A stretch of 64,000 nucleotides of DNA from an uncultured Pseudoalteromonas sp. (GTDB taxonomy: Bacteria > Pseudomonadota > Gammaproteobacteria > Enterobacterales > Alteromonadaceae). Of this stretch, positions 1-9,076 are shown in pieces. The stretch covers positions 229,339 to 293,338 of the forward strand of contig CANLRB010000005.1 in the NCBI GenBank assembly GCA_947493455.1, in the 5' to 3' direction. The notes beneath the pieces are model-generated. The model made no database searches and was not told where the DNA came from. It saw nothing but the letters and a program-made list of their open reading frames with translations. Numbering within the stretch: position 1 is the first letter of the stretch; the number at the start of each line of letters is the position of its first letter. Made by a program: the position numbers and the translations under genes.

Positions 1-1677
1 TGGTTCGTTTGCAACCAAGGCTCTCACTGCTTTTAATAAATCTTCATCACCATGTAAGTCTGGCAATTGTAATGTGCCATCCGCTGAGAAACCAACTTCT
101 GTTTCGTCAAATTCTTGCGTCAACATATCAAGTGTTTCATCGCCAATATCAACCCCAGCACTGAGAGATTCATCATCATATTGCTCTGTGGTATCGTCTG
201 GGTAAATTAACTTCTTCAACATCGGACGCACGACCGCCAGAATTAAAACAATAATCACTAAGGCGCCGAGCACCAAACGGATAATCTTAAAGAACCACGG
301 TTGCTCCCATAAAGGTAACTCTTCAATACTCGTTACTTCTTCACGTACAAAGGGTACTGTGACCACTTCGAGTGCATCGCCGCGTTGCATATCAAAACCG
401 ATGCCGCCTTGCAGTAAACGTCGAATATTTGCTAGTTCTTGTTGAGTACGCGCGGAACGCTCCAAGTCCCCCGCTTCGCTGACACTTTCATTATAGTTGA
501 CCGCAACCGAAACACTGATACGTCTAATAACACCGGTTTGTTGACGTTTATGAGAAATCGTCGTATCCAACTCATAATTACGCGTTGCTTCTTTATGATT
601 GCGACTTGGCATCGTGCTCGCCGCATTGGCATCTTTTGCATTTTCAGGAATTTGAGAGTTGACCGGGGGCTGATTGGTTAACGCCCCAGGGATCCCCGCA
701 GCTAATCCGCCGATATTGTTTTCTTCGCGAGTCATTTCACTGCGTACTGCGGGCAAATCAGGGTTAAACCGTTTTTGTGTTTCTTCAATTGCACTAAAAT
801 CCATGACGAGGTCGACTTGCGCGGTATAATTGCCAAGACCAACCACAGGGATCATGATCGTATCAATCTTTTCAAGATATTCTTGCTCGCGCTTGCGTTC
901 TACTTCGTATTCTTTTCGAGAGCGCGCAGAAAGCGACGATTGCGAACCCGAATTTAATAAACGTCCGTTTTGATCGGTTACTGTGACGCGAGATGGTTCG
1001 AGACCCTGAACCGCTGAGGCCACAATATCAACCACAGCATCAACTTCTTCACCTGCAAAAGCACGGCCACGTTTTAGCGTGAGTACCACAGTTGCCGATG
1101 GCTTTTTCTCACGACGGGCAAACACATTCTCTTTCGGAATAGCGAGTAGTACTTTGGCACGTGTAATATTACTTAATTCTTCGATAGTACGAGCTAGTTG
1201 TTGTTCTCTGGAGTGCTTAAGGCGTTCGCGTTCCAAACGCTGACTGACACCAAACCCCATGTCCTGCATCAAAATATCAGTGCCCGAATCGGGTGTTTGC
1301 TCAAGCCCCTCTCGTGCCATCAGTAGTTTAATATTTTGATAACTCGTTTCAGGCACAAGTATCGTATTGCCATCGAGCTCGTAGTCAATTTTTTGTGCGT
1401 CTAAAAAGTCTAACGTTTGAATTAATTCTTCTGTTGGCATTTTTCCGAGTGGGCGCATATCAGGCTGGCGCGCCCAAATCATAATAAATACCGCAATCGC
1501 TAAGCAAATAGTTAACGCGATAATAAGGGTCACTTGACGCAGCACATCTATGCCAGTAAAACTACCGAGAAACCCTGACTTTTGTTCTTGCCCTAACTCA
1601 TTCTCAGCCTCGGTCTGCATCATAGCACCACCTTGGTCCGCAATAGTTAGGTCTGTTGATGTGTTTGATTGAGCCAC
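1..1677 (-). CDS. fliF: Flagellar MS-ring protein FliF (3' end outside window)
   Basis: FliF forms the MS ring in the inner membrane and carries the C-ring protein FliG. The frame is open from a GTG start to the window edge (559 codons). A membrane segment lies near residues 45-65, just before a QPDMRPLG motif typical of the FliF periplasmic N-terminus. The last residues in the window read VRALVANEP, which belongs to the C-terminal FliG-binding tail, so only about 15-20 residues should be missing. The GTG start is preferred because it lies 17 nt after the fliE stop with a GGGG-containing Shine-Dalgarno; an ATG 18 codons further in is an alternative. Co-transcribed with fliE. Confidence 0.95.
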   Translation of the reverse strand, partial: MAQSNTSTDLTIADQGGAMMQTEAENELGQEQKSGFLGSFTGIDVLRQVTLIIALTICLAIAVFIMIWARQPDMRPLGKMPTEELIQTLDFLDAQKIDYELDGNTILVPETSYQNIKLLMAREGLEQTPDSGTDILMQDMGFGVSQRLERERLKHSREQQLARTIEELSNITRAKVLLAIPKENVFARREKKPSATVVLTLKRGRAFAGEEVDAVVDIVASAVQGLEPSRVTVTDQNGRLLNSGSQSSLSARSRKEYEVERKREQEYLEKIDTIMIPVVGLGNYTAQVDLVMDFSAIEETQKRFNPDLPAVRSEMTREENNIGGLAAGIPGALTNQPPVNSQIPENAKDANAASTMPSRNHKEATRNYELDTTISHKRQQTGVIRRISVSVAVNYNESVSEAGDLERSARTQQELANIRRLLQGGIGFDMQRGDALEVVTVPFVREEVTSIEELPLWEQPWFFKIIRLVLGALVIIVLILAVVRPMLKKLIYPDDTTEQYDDESLSAGVDIGDETLDMLTQEFDETEVGFSADGTLQLPDLHGDEDLLKAVRALVANEP

Positions 1678-1694
1678 AGTGCTACCCCACTACC

Positions 1695-2018
1695 TTAAAC
1701 AGGCATGTTCATAATATCTTTATATGCTTCGACAAGTTTATTGCGAACTTGCACCGTTGCCTCGAACGCAACTGATGATTTTTGCGATGCAATCATGGCT
1801 TCAGCAAGTGACACACTGCGATCGCCCATTTCAACTGCGGTCACTTTGGCTTTCGCATCTTTTTGTAAACCATTTACTGTTTGGATAGCATCTTTTAATA
1901 AGCCGCCAAATTCGACTGATGAGCTGTTTTTAACAAGCTCTGGTTGTTTGGTATGATTACTTGCTTCAATCGCAAGAGACTGCATTTCTTGATATAAACT
2001 ACTTGGCTGTATTTTCAT
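1695..2018 (-). CDS. fliE: Flagellar hook-basal body protein FliE
   Basis: FliE links the MS ring to the proximal rod. The protein has 107 residues, normal for the family, and ends in the conserved C-terminal region (SVAFEATVQVRNKLVEAYKD-type helix followed by IMNMPV). It is the first gene of the fliE-fliF transcription unit and has a sigma-54 type promoter 40 nt upstream of its ATG, so it is probably activated by FlrC, encoded just upstream. No strong Shine-Dalgarno is visible. Confidence 0.95.
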   Translation of the reverse strand: MKIQPSSLYQEMQSLAIEASNHTKQPELVKNSSSVEFGGLLKDAIQTVNGLQKDAKAKVTAVEMGDRSVSLAEAMIASQKSSVAFEATVQVRNKLVEAYKDIMNMPV

Positions 2019-2057
2019 GGTAATTCTAATAATTTGCGACTAAGTAACATGACAAAT

Positions 2058-2072
2058 GCAAACTGTATGCCA
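2058..2072 (-). promoter_or_regulatory. Sigma-54 promoter of fliEF
   Basis: Minus strand reads TGGCATACAGTTTGC, matching TGGCAC-N5-TTGC with one mismatch and exact -24/-12 spacing. The 3' end lies 40 nt from the fliE start. The GG and GC dinucleotides are intact. Confidence 0.75.
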
Positions 2073-2193
2073 AATAAAATAAACATTAAATTACAGTAAG
2101 TTACAAATAAAAAACAAAGGATGTAAGTGATTTCAATTTTTTGACGCAAATGAATAATTGCATCGAACGATTGCTTTTTAAAAGATAAAATGA

Positions 2194-2229
2194 GTGTTCA
2201 TAAATAAATTACAATTTATTTGTGAACAC
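2194..2229 (-). terminator. AT-rich inverted repeat between flrC and fliE
   Basis: Two 17-nt arms, GTGTTCA(T/C)AAATAAATT and its complement, are separated by 2 nt with a single wobble mismatch. On the minus strand the hairpin is followed by a T-rich stretch. It lies between fliE and flrC, downstream of the fliE promoter's opposite side and upstream of it, so it could be a weak terminator or a binding site. The position just upstream of a sigma-54 promoter also fits an enhancer-like element. Confidence 0.35.
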
Positions 2230-2275
2230 TGTGAGTGACTCAAGGTAGTTGATAAAACGCGTATCGAGACACAAG

Positions 2276-3748
2276 TTAGGCTGGCAGCTCAATGCCCATA
2301 TCACGCATTTTTGCCAACTTATAGCGCAACGTTCTCGGGCTAATCCCCAATCGCTCAGCAACATCTTTTCGCTTTCCGTTGCAAAGCTGTAACATATCCA
2401 AAATTAGGCGATTCTCTTTATCTTTGAGTTCCTGTTTAAAACCAGCAGACGCATTGGTATCAAGCTGCGGCGTTTCAGGGAGTTCTGACGCTGATAAATT
2501 ACCTAGATTGCCCGTGCGGTCATCAAGAGCTCCGTCATTAAGAGTTCGCTGAATTAGTTCAGGTTGCACTTCATCACTCGCATTTGGCTCACTATGTAAT
2601 GCGTTCGTTACCGACGACACGGTTATTTGCTCCGTCGGCTCAAGGAAAATATCTTCGGCACTGATGGTATTTCCATGCTGTAGGATCAGTGCCCGCTGCA
2701 CAACATTTTCGAGCTCGCGTACATTACCAGGCCAGTTATAGCCCAGCAATTTGGTTTTTGCGCTGTCGCTGAGTTGCAACGATTGGCCTTGATGATGGCG
2801 GGCAATTAAGTGTTCAGTAAGTGGAATAATATCGCCCGGCCGCTGCGCTAGCGCAAGCCATTGCAGCGGAAATACATTGAGTCGATAATAAAGATCTTCG
2901 CGGAACTTACCCTCACTAACCGCTTGTTTTAGATCACGATTTGACGTTGCAAGCACACGTACATCAAGATCGATGACTTTGCGTGAACCTAAACGCTCAA
3001 CTTCTTTTTCCTGTAACACCCGTAACAACTTGGCTTGCAGTCCTAAGTCCATTTCAGTAATTTCATCAAGCAAAATAGTGCCTTTTTGCGCTTGTTCAAA
3101 CTTGCCAGGACACGCTTGAATTGCGCCTGTGAACGCCCCCTTTTCGTAACCAAATAGGGTTGCTTCAAGCATATTTTCGGGAATTGCCGCACAATTAATG
3201 GCAACAAAGGCTTCGTCATGGCGTTCCGAGTGTTGATGAATATAGCGTGCCAATACCTCTTTACCTGAACCGCTTGGCCCAAGCACCATCACGGATGCAT
3301 CTGAGCGCGCAACGCGTTGAGCCAGTTCCAACAGGGCTTTACTTGACGGATCTGCCACTACCGTATCACTATGACAGGTTTGTGGTTCCGGCATATAACG
3401 ACTCACCATATTGAGTAACACTTCGGGGGCAAACGGTTTCGCCATATAATCAATTGCGCCAAGTCGCATTGCCTCAACCGCATCATCGATTGTGGCATAC
3501 GCCGTCATCATAAGTACTGGTAAATCAGGGTAATTAAGTTTAATCGATTTAAGTAAATCAATGCCTGACATCCCGCCCATTTGCACATCACTCACCACCA
3601 GTGACACGCTTTGTTGTTTTAACATCACAATCGCATCTTCGGCGCTTTCCGCTTCAATACAATGAATATCCGCCAAAGCGAGCGTATCAACGAGTGCTTC
3701 TCGTAAACCGGCATCATCTTCGACGACAAGAACAGTTGCATTTTTCAT
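2276..3748 (-). CDS. flrC: Sigma-54 response regulator FlrC
   Basis: NtrC-class activator that, phosphorylated by FlrB, turns on hook-basal-body operons. Order: receiver domain (residues 1-115; phosphoacceptor D54, conserved K104), AAA+ domain with Walker A GPSGSGKE at 157-164 and the sigma-54 contact loop GAFTGA at 204-209, a variable linker around 385-440, and a Fis-type helix-turn-helix at the end (LGISPRTLRYKL). The length of 490 is usual for the family. Start supported by AGGAGCG upstream. It follows flrB by 8 nt, forming a two-gene operon. Confidence 0.95.
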   Translation of the reverse strand: MKNATVLVVEDDAGLREALVDTLALADIHCIEAESAEDAIVMLKQQSVSLVVSDVQMGGMSGIDLLKSIKLNYPDLPVLMMTAYATIDDAVEAMRLGAIDYMAKPFAPEVLLNMVSRYMPEPQTCHSDTVVADPSSKALLELAQRVARSDASVMVLGPSGSGKEVLARYIHQHSERHDEAFVAINCAAIPENMLEATLFGYEKGAFTGAIQACPGKFEQAQKGTILLDEITEMDLGLQAKLLRVLQEKEVERLGSRKVIDLDVRVLATSNRDLKQAVSEGKFREDLYYRLNVFPLQWLALAQRPGDIIPLTEHLIARHHQGQSLQLSDSAKTKLLGYNWPGNVRELENVVQRALILQHGNTISAEDIFLEPTEQITVSSVTNALHSEPNASDEVQPELIQRTLNDGALDDRTGNLGNLSASELPETPQLDTNASAGFKQELKDKENRLILDMLQLCNGKRKDVAERLGISPRTLRYKLAKMRDMGIELPA

Positions 3749-3756
3749 AATCGCTC

Positions 3757-4851
3757 CTATTTCTCGCTGCTAATACTAATTGGCAAGGTGATGGTAAACT
3801 GCGCTCCACCATTTTCTGCGTTTTTCACAGTCGCATTGCCTTGATGGCTCATCGCGACGGCATTCACGACCGCTAAACCTAGACCTGTACCATGACTTTT
3901 AGTGGTATAAAAAGGTTCAAATATCTTATTGAGTTCGTGCTTATTAATGCCGGGGCCATTGTCGCAAACACTAATATCAACACGATTATGTTGCTTATCG
4001 CTGCGCTTAGCACCAAGACGAATAACCACTCCTGACTGCCCAGCTTGAATACTATTTTGAATTAAATTGCTAATCGCACTTGTGAGCGCTGTTTTATTTG
4101 CTGTGATTTCAATATCCGGCTCGGGCAAGTCTAATTCGAGTGTACTGCCGGTTTGAATTAACATTGCATCCGATGCGGATTTTACTTCATTTAATAATTG
4201 CTGCATTGATACCGCTTCAACAACTTGTTGCTCACCACTTTTTGCAAACAACAGCATATCGTTAACTTGGCTTTCCAAGTCTTGTAAGCGAGACATAAGT
4301 TTGCCATGAAACTTTTCTTTGGCATCCCCTTTTAAGCGTGAGCTCGCTAAATTTGCCGCATAAAGCATAGCTGCAGACAATGGCGTACGTACTTGATGGG
4401 CGAGTGATGCGACCATCTTGCCGAGCGCACTTAAACGTTGCATGTGGGCGACACGAGCTTGTAATTGACGTGTTTGGGTTAAATCTGTCATCAAAATAAG
4501 CTGACCGGGTTCCGGTGCCAACGAACTAATTTCTAATTTAACGAGTCGGCCATCCCTCAGTGACACCTCATGGCCATCGCTTGATTTTGGATCGAATGAG
4601 CGCTGAATGATAGAAAACCACTTCTCACCTTCAAGCGGCTCGCCCAGCATATCAGATGCGATTTGGTTCGCTTTGGCCACCATACCCTGACCATCCAGCA
4701 CTACAACACCTGCAGGCATGGTATCCACCAAATGGCTCAACCAACTCGCTTGTTTACGTAGTTCACTTAATTCACCCATATACTTCTCTTGCATTAAGCA
4801 AGGATTAAAGGCTGTATCTATTTGCTGTGGAAAAACCTGTGCTAATGCCAT
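3757..4851 (-). CDS. flrB: Flagellar sensor histidine kinase FlrB
   Basis: Soluble histidine kinase that phosphorylates FlrC. A PAS-like N-terminal domain (about residues 35-125) is followed by a dimerisation domain with the motif SLAHQVRTPL (phosphoacceptor H152) and a HATPase domain with N box (SNLIQNSIQAG), G1 box (DNGPGI) and G2 box (GTGLGLAV). No membrane segment is seen. An upstream in-frame GTG three codons earlier is possible; the ATG is preferred because the sigma-54 element then lies 37 nt upstream, as in neighbouring operons. Co-transcribed with flrC. Confidence 0.92.
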   Translation of the reverse strand: MALAQVFPQQIDTAFNPCLMQEKYMGELSELRKQASWLSHLVDTMPAGVVVLDGQGMVAKANQIASDMLGEPLEGEKWFSIIQRSFDPKSSDGHEVSLRDGRLVKLEISSLAPEPGQLILMTDLTQTRQLQARVAHMQRLSALGKMVASLAHQVRTPLSAAMLYAANLASSRLKGDAKEKFHGKLMSRLQDLESQVNDMLLFAKSGEQQVVEAVSMQQLLNEVKSASDAMLIQTGSTLELDLPEPDIEITANKTALTSAISNLIQNSIQAGQSGVVIRLGAKRSDKQHNRVDISVCDNGPGINKHELNKIFEPFYTTKSHGTGLGLAVVNAVAMSHQGNATVKNAENGGAQFTITLPISISSEK

Positions 4852-4887
4852 AATGCGCACCCAATTACTTTGACTTAATCGTAAAAA

Positions 4888-4902
4888 GCAAATATCAGGC
4901 CA
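4888..4902 (-). promoter_or_regulatory. Sigma-54 promoter of flrBC
   Basis: Minus strand TGGCCTGATATTTGC keeps the GG and GC at exact spacing (two mismatches to TGGCAC-N5-TTGC), 37 nt from the flrB ATG. This agrees with the known FlrA control of flrBC in vibrios. Confidence 0.65.
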
Positions 4903-5031
4903 AAATTAAAAACCATTAATTTCAATTAATTAGATGTCAACTTCATTGAAGTCAAAATAATGACATCGCAATCTAGCGCATATTTAATGACTCAGGTAAG
5001 CTAAAATAATACCGCGAAAAGGAGAAACAAA

Positions 5032-5595
5032 ATGTGCAAACGTTGCCCATGGGTTGATTTAAGCAAACCCGATTATATTGGCTATCACGATACTGAATGG
5101 GGAGTACCGGTGCATGATGACAAAGTCATGTTCGAGTTTATCGTGTTAGAATCTGCACAAGCGGGCCTAAGTTGGTACACAATTTTAAAACGCCGTGAAG
5201 GCTATCGCGCCGCATTTGCTGATTTCGACGTGCAACAAGTAGCGCAGTTTGACGAACTCAAAGTCGAGCAACTTGTAAACGACACCCGTATTATTCGCAA
5301 TCGCGCAAAAATTAACGCAGCCATCGGCAATGCCCGCGTGTTTTTAGCGATTCAAAAAGAATTTGGCAGCTTTTCAAATTACCTCTGGGGATTTGTTAAC
5401 AACACCCCGATTGTTAATACAATTCGCACTGCTGACGACTATATGGCAACGTCACCAGAATCCGACGCCATAAGCAAGGATTTAAAAAAGCGTGGCTTTA
5501 AGTTTTTTGGCTCCACCATTTGCTACGCCCATATGCAAGCGTGTGGCCTCGTTAACGACCACAGTGAAGACTGTTTTCGAAATACGCAAGTGTAA
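5032..5595 (+). CDS. tag: DNA-3-methyladenine glycosylase I (Tag)
   Basis: Removes 3-methyladenine from alkylated DNA in base excision repair. At 187 residues it has the usual Tag length. The structural zinc ligands of the family are present: C5 and H19 at the N-terminus (RCPWVD, GYHDTEWG) and H177 and C181 at the C-terminus (NDHSEDCFR). A strong AGGAG site precedes the ATG. It stands alone, divergent from flrB, and is not related to motility. Confidence 0.95.
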   Translation: MCKRCPWVDLSKPDYIGYHDTEWGVPVHDDKVMFEFIVLESAQAGLSWYTILKRREGYRAAFADFDVQQVAQFDELKVEQLVNDTRIIRNRAKINAAIGNARVFLAIQKEFGSFSNYLWGFVNNTPIVNTIRTADDYMATSPESDAISKDLKKRGFKFFGSTICYAHMQACGLVNDHSEDCFRNTQV

Positions 5596-5741
5596 GAGCA
5601 CGCCCATAACGAATCAAAATACTTACTAGTGCACGATTGGGCGTCAGCAACAACGCAAATTTAGTTTATCACAACGATATGCTCCGCCACTATTATTGGC
5701 GGTTGCATATGATTCAATTCAACCATTATTTAGTATATTAA

Positions 5742-5912
5742 TTTTATTTATATCAACTATTCATTTCATCTATAGAACTTGAACCCCGATTTGAATTACA
5801 ATTGGCGCTGCAAGTAATAGGAAAGCCTATAAATTGTCATTTATTGGCTGTCGATAATAATCAGCGTAAATATAGTTTTTGCGCTCGCGCATTACTAGAA
5901 ACCGTAAAATGA
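5742..5912 (+). pseudogene. Possible small orphan reading frame upstream of acnB
   Basis: The tag-acnB interval (5596-5962) has no normal gene. Part of it is an open frame with protein-like composition (ELEPRFELQLALQVIG..., then CHLLAVDNNQRKYSFCARAL) ending in TGA 50 nt before acnB. It has no ATG, GTG or TTG start near its beginning and no ribosome-binding site, so it may be a gene remnant. I do not recognise it. The rest of the interval is AT-rich and presumably holds the acnB promoter; a 7-bp inverted repeat (5600-5606/5638-5644) follows tag. Confidence 0.25.
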
Positions 5913-5962
5913 GCTAGTATAGTTAGCTTCATATCTAGTTAAAAACACACCGAGAGTTTTCT

Positions 5963-8773
5963 ATGAGTTTGTATACAGAATATATGGCGGAGATCCAAAC
6001 CCGTAAAACGGAACAAGGACTCGCACCAAAGCCAATCGATAGTGCCGACCTACTATCAGAAATCATTGCCCAAATTAAAGATACCGCTAACGAGCACCGC
6101 GAAGATTCACTTAATTTCTTCATCTATAACACCTTACCTGGTACGACAAGTGCGGCGGGCGTTAAAGCACAATTCTTAAAAGAAATTATTTTAGGTCAAG
6201 AAGTTATTGCTGAGATTTCAGCTGAATTTGCATTTGAGCTACTTTCACACATGAAAGGTGGTCCATCAATCGCTGTACTACTTGATCTGGCACTTGGCGA
6301 CGATGCAGCAACCGCAGCACAAGCAGCAGACGTACTAAAAACTCAAGTATTCTTATACGACGCAGATACCACGCGTTTACAAGATGCATATAAAGCAGGT
6401 AACGCAGTAGCAAAAGACATTCTTGAAAGCTATGCAAACGCTGAATTCTTCACAAAGCTTCCTGAAGTTGCTGAAAAAATTGAAGTAGTTACTTACATCG
6501 CTGGCGAAGGTGATATTTCAACTGACTTACTTTCTCCTGGTCACCAAGCGCACTCACGTGCAGACCGTGAACTTCACGGCCAGTGTATGATCACACCTGA
6601 AGCACAACAAGAAATCGTTGCACTTAAAGAAAAGCACCCTAACGCGAAAGTAATGCTTATCGCAGAAAAAGGGACTATGGGTGTAGGTTCATCACGTATG
6701 TCAGGCGTGAATAACGTTGCACTTTGGGCGGGTGAGCAAGCGAGCCCATACGTTCCTTTCATTAATATTGCACCAGTTGTTGCAGGTACTAATGGTATTG
6801 CGCCAATCTTCCTTACAACAGTTGACGTAACCGGTGGCATCGGCCTTGACCTTAAAAACTGGGTTAAGAAAGTAGACGCTGACGGTAACACAGTAGTTGA
6901 TGCAAACGGCGACCCAGTACTTGAAGAAGCATACTCAGTTGCGACAGGCACAGTACTGACTATCGATACGAAAACTAAGAAACTATTTAACGGTGAAGAA
7001 GAGCTAGCTGATATCTCATCTGCATTCACACCGCAAAAGCTTGAATTTATGAAAGCGGGTGGTTCATACGCCGTCGTATTCGGTAAGAAACTTCAAACGC
7101 TAGCCGCTGAAACTTTAGGTGTTGAAGCGCCAGTTGTTTATGCTGCTTCAAAAGAAATCTCACACGACGGCCAAGGCCTTACAGCAGTTGAAAAAATCTT
7201 TAACCGTAACGCAGTAGGCGTTGCGTCAGATACCGCTCTTCACGCTGGTTCAAACGTACGTGTTAAAGTTAACATCGTAGGTTCGCAAGATACAACTGGT
7301 CCTATGACATGTCAGGAACTTGAAGCAATGGCTGCTTCAACGATTTCACCACTTGTAGATGGTGCATATCAGTCTGGTTGTCACACAGCATCAGTTTGGG
7401 ATGCAAAAGCGCAAGCAAATATTCCTAAACTAATGGCGTTCATGAACAAGTTTGGCCTTATCACTGCACGTGATCCAGAAGGCGTTTACCACTCAATGAC
7501 TGACGTAATCCACAAAGTATTAAACGACATCACTGTGGACGACCGTGCAATCATCATCGGTGGTGACTCACACACGCGTATGTCTAAAGGTGTAGCCTTT
7601 GGTGCTGACTCGGGTACTGTTGCATTAGCACTCGCTACTGGTGAATCAGCAATGCCAATTCCTGAGTCTGTAAAAGTGACTTTCAAAGGTAACATGAAAG
7701 GCCACATGGACTTCCGTGACGTTGTACACGCAACGCAAGCGCAAATGCTTAAGCAATTTGGCGGTGAGAACGTTTTCCAAGGTCGTATTATTGAAGTTCA
7801 CATTGGTACGCTTATGGCTGACCAAGCGTTTACTTTCACTGACTGGACTGCAGAAATGAAAGCGAAAGCGTCAATCTGTATTTCAAACAATGAAACGCTT
7901 ATCAAGTCAATCGAGCTTGCTAAGAGCCGTATCCAAATCATGATCGACAAGGGTATGGAAAATAAAGCTATGACACTTCAAGGTCTTATCGACCTAGCTG
8001 ACGAGCGTATTGCTGGTATTCAATCTGGTGAGCAGCCAGCACTTGCACCTGATGACAATGCGAAGTACTACGCAGAAGTGATTGTTGACTTAGACGAAAT
8101 TGTTGAGCCAATGATTGCCGATCCTGATGTAAACAACGAAGACGTGTCTAAGCGTTACACGCACGACGTAATTCGCCCTGTTTCATACTATGCAGATAAG
8201 CCAGTTGACTTAGGTTTCGTTGGTTCATGTATGGTACACAAAGGCGATATGCAAATCATCGCACAAATGCTACGTAACCTAGAAAAGCAAAACGGTGCAA
8301 TTGAATTTAAAGCACCACTTGTTGTTGCGCCACCAACATACAACATTGTTGATGAGCTAAAAGCAGAAGGTGATTGGGACGTACTTGCTAAATACGCAGG
8401 CTTTGAGTTTGACGATGCAAATCCAAAAACAGCTGCGCGTACTAAGTACGACAACATTCTTTACCTAGAACGCCCTGGTTGTAACCTATGTATGGGTAAC
8501 CAAGAAAAAGCGGAACCTGGTGACACAGTAATCGCAACCTCAACGCGTCTTTTCCAAGGCCGTGTTGTTGCTGATACATCAGAGAAGAAAGGTGAGTCAC
8601 TACTTGGTTCTACGCCGCTAGTTGTACTTTCAACAGTATTGGGTCGTTTCCCAACTATGGACGAGTACACAGCAGCCGTTGAAGGTATCGACCTAACAGC
8701 ATTTACACCGCTTGAAGAAGAACTAACAACTAAGTTTGGTTCAGAGCAAGCTGTGCCTGTTAAGCGCGTATAA
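5963..8773 (+). CDS. acnB: Aconitate hydratase B, long form
   Basis: Isomerises citrate to isocitrate in the TCA cycle using a [4Fe-4S] cluster. Cluster ligands are visible as C756 (GSCMVHKGD) and C840/C843 (GCNLCMGNQ); other conserved motifs are IIGGDSHTRM and QDTTGPMTCQEL. The protein has 936 residues, about 70 more than the enterobacterial enzyme, with additional segments in the middle (for example after LDLKNWVKKVD). This fits the longer AcnB subfamily rather than a fusion. Single gene with its own terminator. The codon pattern (many GTA, CTT, GAA) looks like that of a highly expressed gene. Confidence 0.95.
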   Translation: MSLYTEYMAEIQTRKTEQGLAPKPIDSADLLSEIIAQIKDTANEHREDSLNFFIYNTLPGTTSAAGVKAQFLKEIILGQEVIAEISAEFAFELLSHMKGGPSIAVLLDLALGDDAATAAQAADVLKTQVFLYDADTTRLQDAYKAGNAVAKDILESYANAEFFTKLPEVAEKIEVVTYIAGEGDISTDLLSPGHQAHSRADRELHGQCMITPEAQQEIVALKEKHPNAKVMLIAEKGTMGVGSSRMSGVNNVALWAGEQASPYVPFINIAPVVAGTNGIAPIFLTTVDVTGGIGLDLKNWVKKVDADGNTVVDANGDPVLEEAYSVATGTVLTIDTKTKKLFNGEEELADISSAFTPQKLEFMKAGGSYAVVFGKKLQTLAAETLGVEAPVVYAASKEISHDGQGLTAVEKIFNRNAVGVASDTALHAGSNVRVKVNIVGSQDTTGPMTCQELEAMAASTISPLVDGAYQSGCHTASVWDAKAQANIPKLMAFMNKFGLITARDPEGVYHSMTDVIHKVLNDITVDDRAIIIGGDSHTRMSKGVAFGADSGTVALALATGESAMPIPESVKVTFKGNMKGHMDFRDVVHATQAQMLKQFGGENVFQGRIIEVHIGTLMADQAFTFTDWTAEMKAKASICISNNETLIKSIELAKSRIQIMIDKGMENKAMTLQGLIDLADERIAGIQSGEQPALAPDDNAKYYAEVIVDLDEIVEPMIADPDVNNEDVSKRYTHDVIRPVSYYADKPVDLGFVGSCMVHKGDMQIIAQMLRNLEKQNGAIEFKAPLVVAPPTYNIVDELKAEGDWDVLAKYAGFEFDDANPKTAARTKYDNILYLERPGCNLCMGNQEKAEPGDTVIATSTRLFQGRVVADTSEKKGESLLGSTPLVVLSTVLGRFPTMDEYTAAVEGIDLTAFTPLEEELTTKFGSEQAVPVKRV

Positions 8774-8788
8774 GCCTCAGCCAGTTAA

Positions 8789-8825
8789 GAAAAAAGCGCG
8801 GTGATTTAGGTCACCGCGCTTTTTT
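8789..8825 (+). terminator. Rho-independent terminator of acnB
   Basis: Stem AAGCGCGGTGA / TCACCGCGCTT with loop TTTAGG, followed by a T run. Textbook intrinsic terminator 16 nt after the stop. The following stretch up to 9076 is AT-rich and shows nothing I can name. Confidence 0.9.
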
Positions 8826-9076
8826 AATTCTTATATTCTATCTACACTATTGTACTTGCTCTGAGCTCAAACTGCTTTATCAATTGCTTAAAATAATGCA
8901 CATTCCAAAAATCAGTAAATGAAGTTTTTCTGCCTGTTCACTGTGGCAATAATGTATTTATTTACAATCATTAAAGCAGTTGCGGTAAAAATCAAATGTC
9001 CCTCGTAAACAATGTACTTATATAAGCTTGAGTTGTATTAGCTCACCAGACAACTTTTTAAAAACTGCCCGCACAT

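Noticed and set aside
439-957. Plus-strand open frames over fliF
   Set aside because: They are antisense to a clear FliF reading frame and have no ribosome-binding site.
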